NCBI GenBank assembly: GCA_021784615.1
Contig: JAJYHU010000288.1
Span: forward strand, 1 to 7,270
Reading direction: 5' to 3'
Length of the DNA: 7,270 bases
Source: Acidobacteriota bacterium
GTDB taxonomy: Bacteria; Acidobacteriota; Terriglobia; UBA7540
Part shown: positions 6,978 to 7,270 of the stretch, one piece after another
How positions within the stretch are numbered: position 1 is the stretch's first letter
Layout of the letters: each line of letters opens with the position of its first letter
Position numbers and translations under genes: made by a program
Notes under the pieces: generated by a model
Seen by the model: only the letters and a program-made list of their open reading frames with translations
Databases searched by the model: none
What the model was told of the DNA's origin: nothing

Positions 6978-7006
6978 TTGACTCCCACCTTTGTCAGCGG
7001 TAGAGT
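6978..7006 (+). promoter_or_regulatory. Candidate sigma-70-like promoter for the PilZ gene
   Basis: TTGACT (6978-6983, 5 of 6 to consensus) and TAGAGT (7001-7006, 4 of 6) are separated by exactly 17 nt. Transcription would begin near 7013, leaving a short leader that carries the strong ribosome binding site of the gene at 7040. Confidence 0.4.
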
Positions 7007-7039
7007 AAGCCTACCATTACAACTCAAAGGGGAGGAGTC

Positions 7040-7270
7040 ATGGGGGCACAACTCCAACGTCTGCCAAGGCGCGAGGTACGAGTGCGCAGAAACCTCAATT
7101 TAGTTCTGGTTGTGAAGTCTGAGAACGGTGAAAAGGAACAGACGGCCACAACCCTGGATTTGGCGGAGCACGGCCTGCGGGTTGCCACCCGCCTCAAGCT
7201 GAACGAAGGTCAGACCGTCTACGCCTTTTCTCGCCAAGGCCGACCCCAATTCGGATGCTGCCGAGATCGG
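7040..7270 (+). CDS. PilZ-domain protein, N-terminal part (3' truncated by window end)
   Basis: 77 codons are visible and the frame is still open at the window end. The ATG follows GGGGAGGAG (7029-7037), an excellent ribosome binding site. PilZ domains bind cyclic di-GMP and alter motility, polysaccharide or other surface functions. Both signature motifs are in place: R10-R-E-V-R14 matches the RxxxR ligand-binding motif, and D40-L-A42-E-H-G45 matches D/N-x-S-x-x-G with Ala in place of Ser. The strand V-R-V-R-R-N-L-N-L-V-L-V-V precedes a short charged hairpin, as usual for the domain. There is no membrane segment in the visible part. It may be a single-domain PilZ protein of 100-130 aa or the start of a longer one. 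Confidence 0.75.
   Translation, partial: MGAQLQRLPRREVRVRRNLNLVLVVKSENGEKEQTATTLDLAEHGLRVATRLKLNEGQTVYAFSRQGRPQFGCCRDR

Noticed and set aside
1..7270. CRISPR array, riboswitch, insertion sequence or origin
   Set aside because: I saw no regularly spaced repeats, transposase ends, recognisable aptamer layout or iterated binding boxes on either strand.

Overview
The window is a stretch of bacterial chromosome with GC-rich coding sequence. It resembles a soil bacterium of the Acidobacteriota type. That placement is inferred from the style of the genes (CusA-like efflux pump, NosL-like protein, large secreted proteins of unknown family, PilZ protein) and from a tRNA gene without an encoded CCA end. 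No taxonomic marker gene is present, so it remains tentative.

Layout. Positions 3-1952 (+) hold the C-terminal two thirds of a CusA-type heavy-metal RND efflux pump, cut by the window start. After a short spacer containing a 15-codon micro-ORF with a strong ribosome binding site comes a 166-aa membrane-anchored, cysteine-rich NosL-like protein (2063-2563, +). These two genes read as the end of a copper/silver handling operon: the pump expels Cu(I)/Ag(I), and the anchored protein is a plausible extracytoplasmic metal carrier. Converging on them is a 778-aa exported protein (2760-5096, -). It looks like a glycoside-hydrolase-type barrel followed by a GH42-trimerisation-like domain and a C-terminal beta-sandwich, and I cannot assign it to a named family.

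Positions 5097-5664 carry no intact gene. They contain a decayed fragment of a tyrosine recombinase (about 5353-5580, +) interrupted by a stop codon, directly upstream of a complete tRNA-Leu(CAA) gene (5665-5749, +). Next is a complete Gfo/Idh/MocA-family NAD(P)-dependent oxidoreductase (5820-6860, +). After a 179-nt gap with a reasonable sigma-70-like promoter, the first 77 codons of a PilZ-domain protein (7040-7270, +) run off the window end.

I do not see a clearly new multi-gene system. The items most worth following are the unclassified exported protein, the NosL-like protein tied to cusA, the micro-ORF chain between them, and the recombinase relic next to the tRNA.
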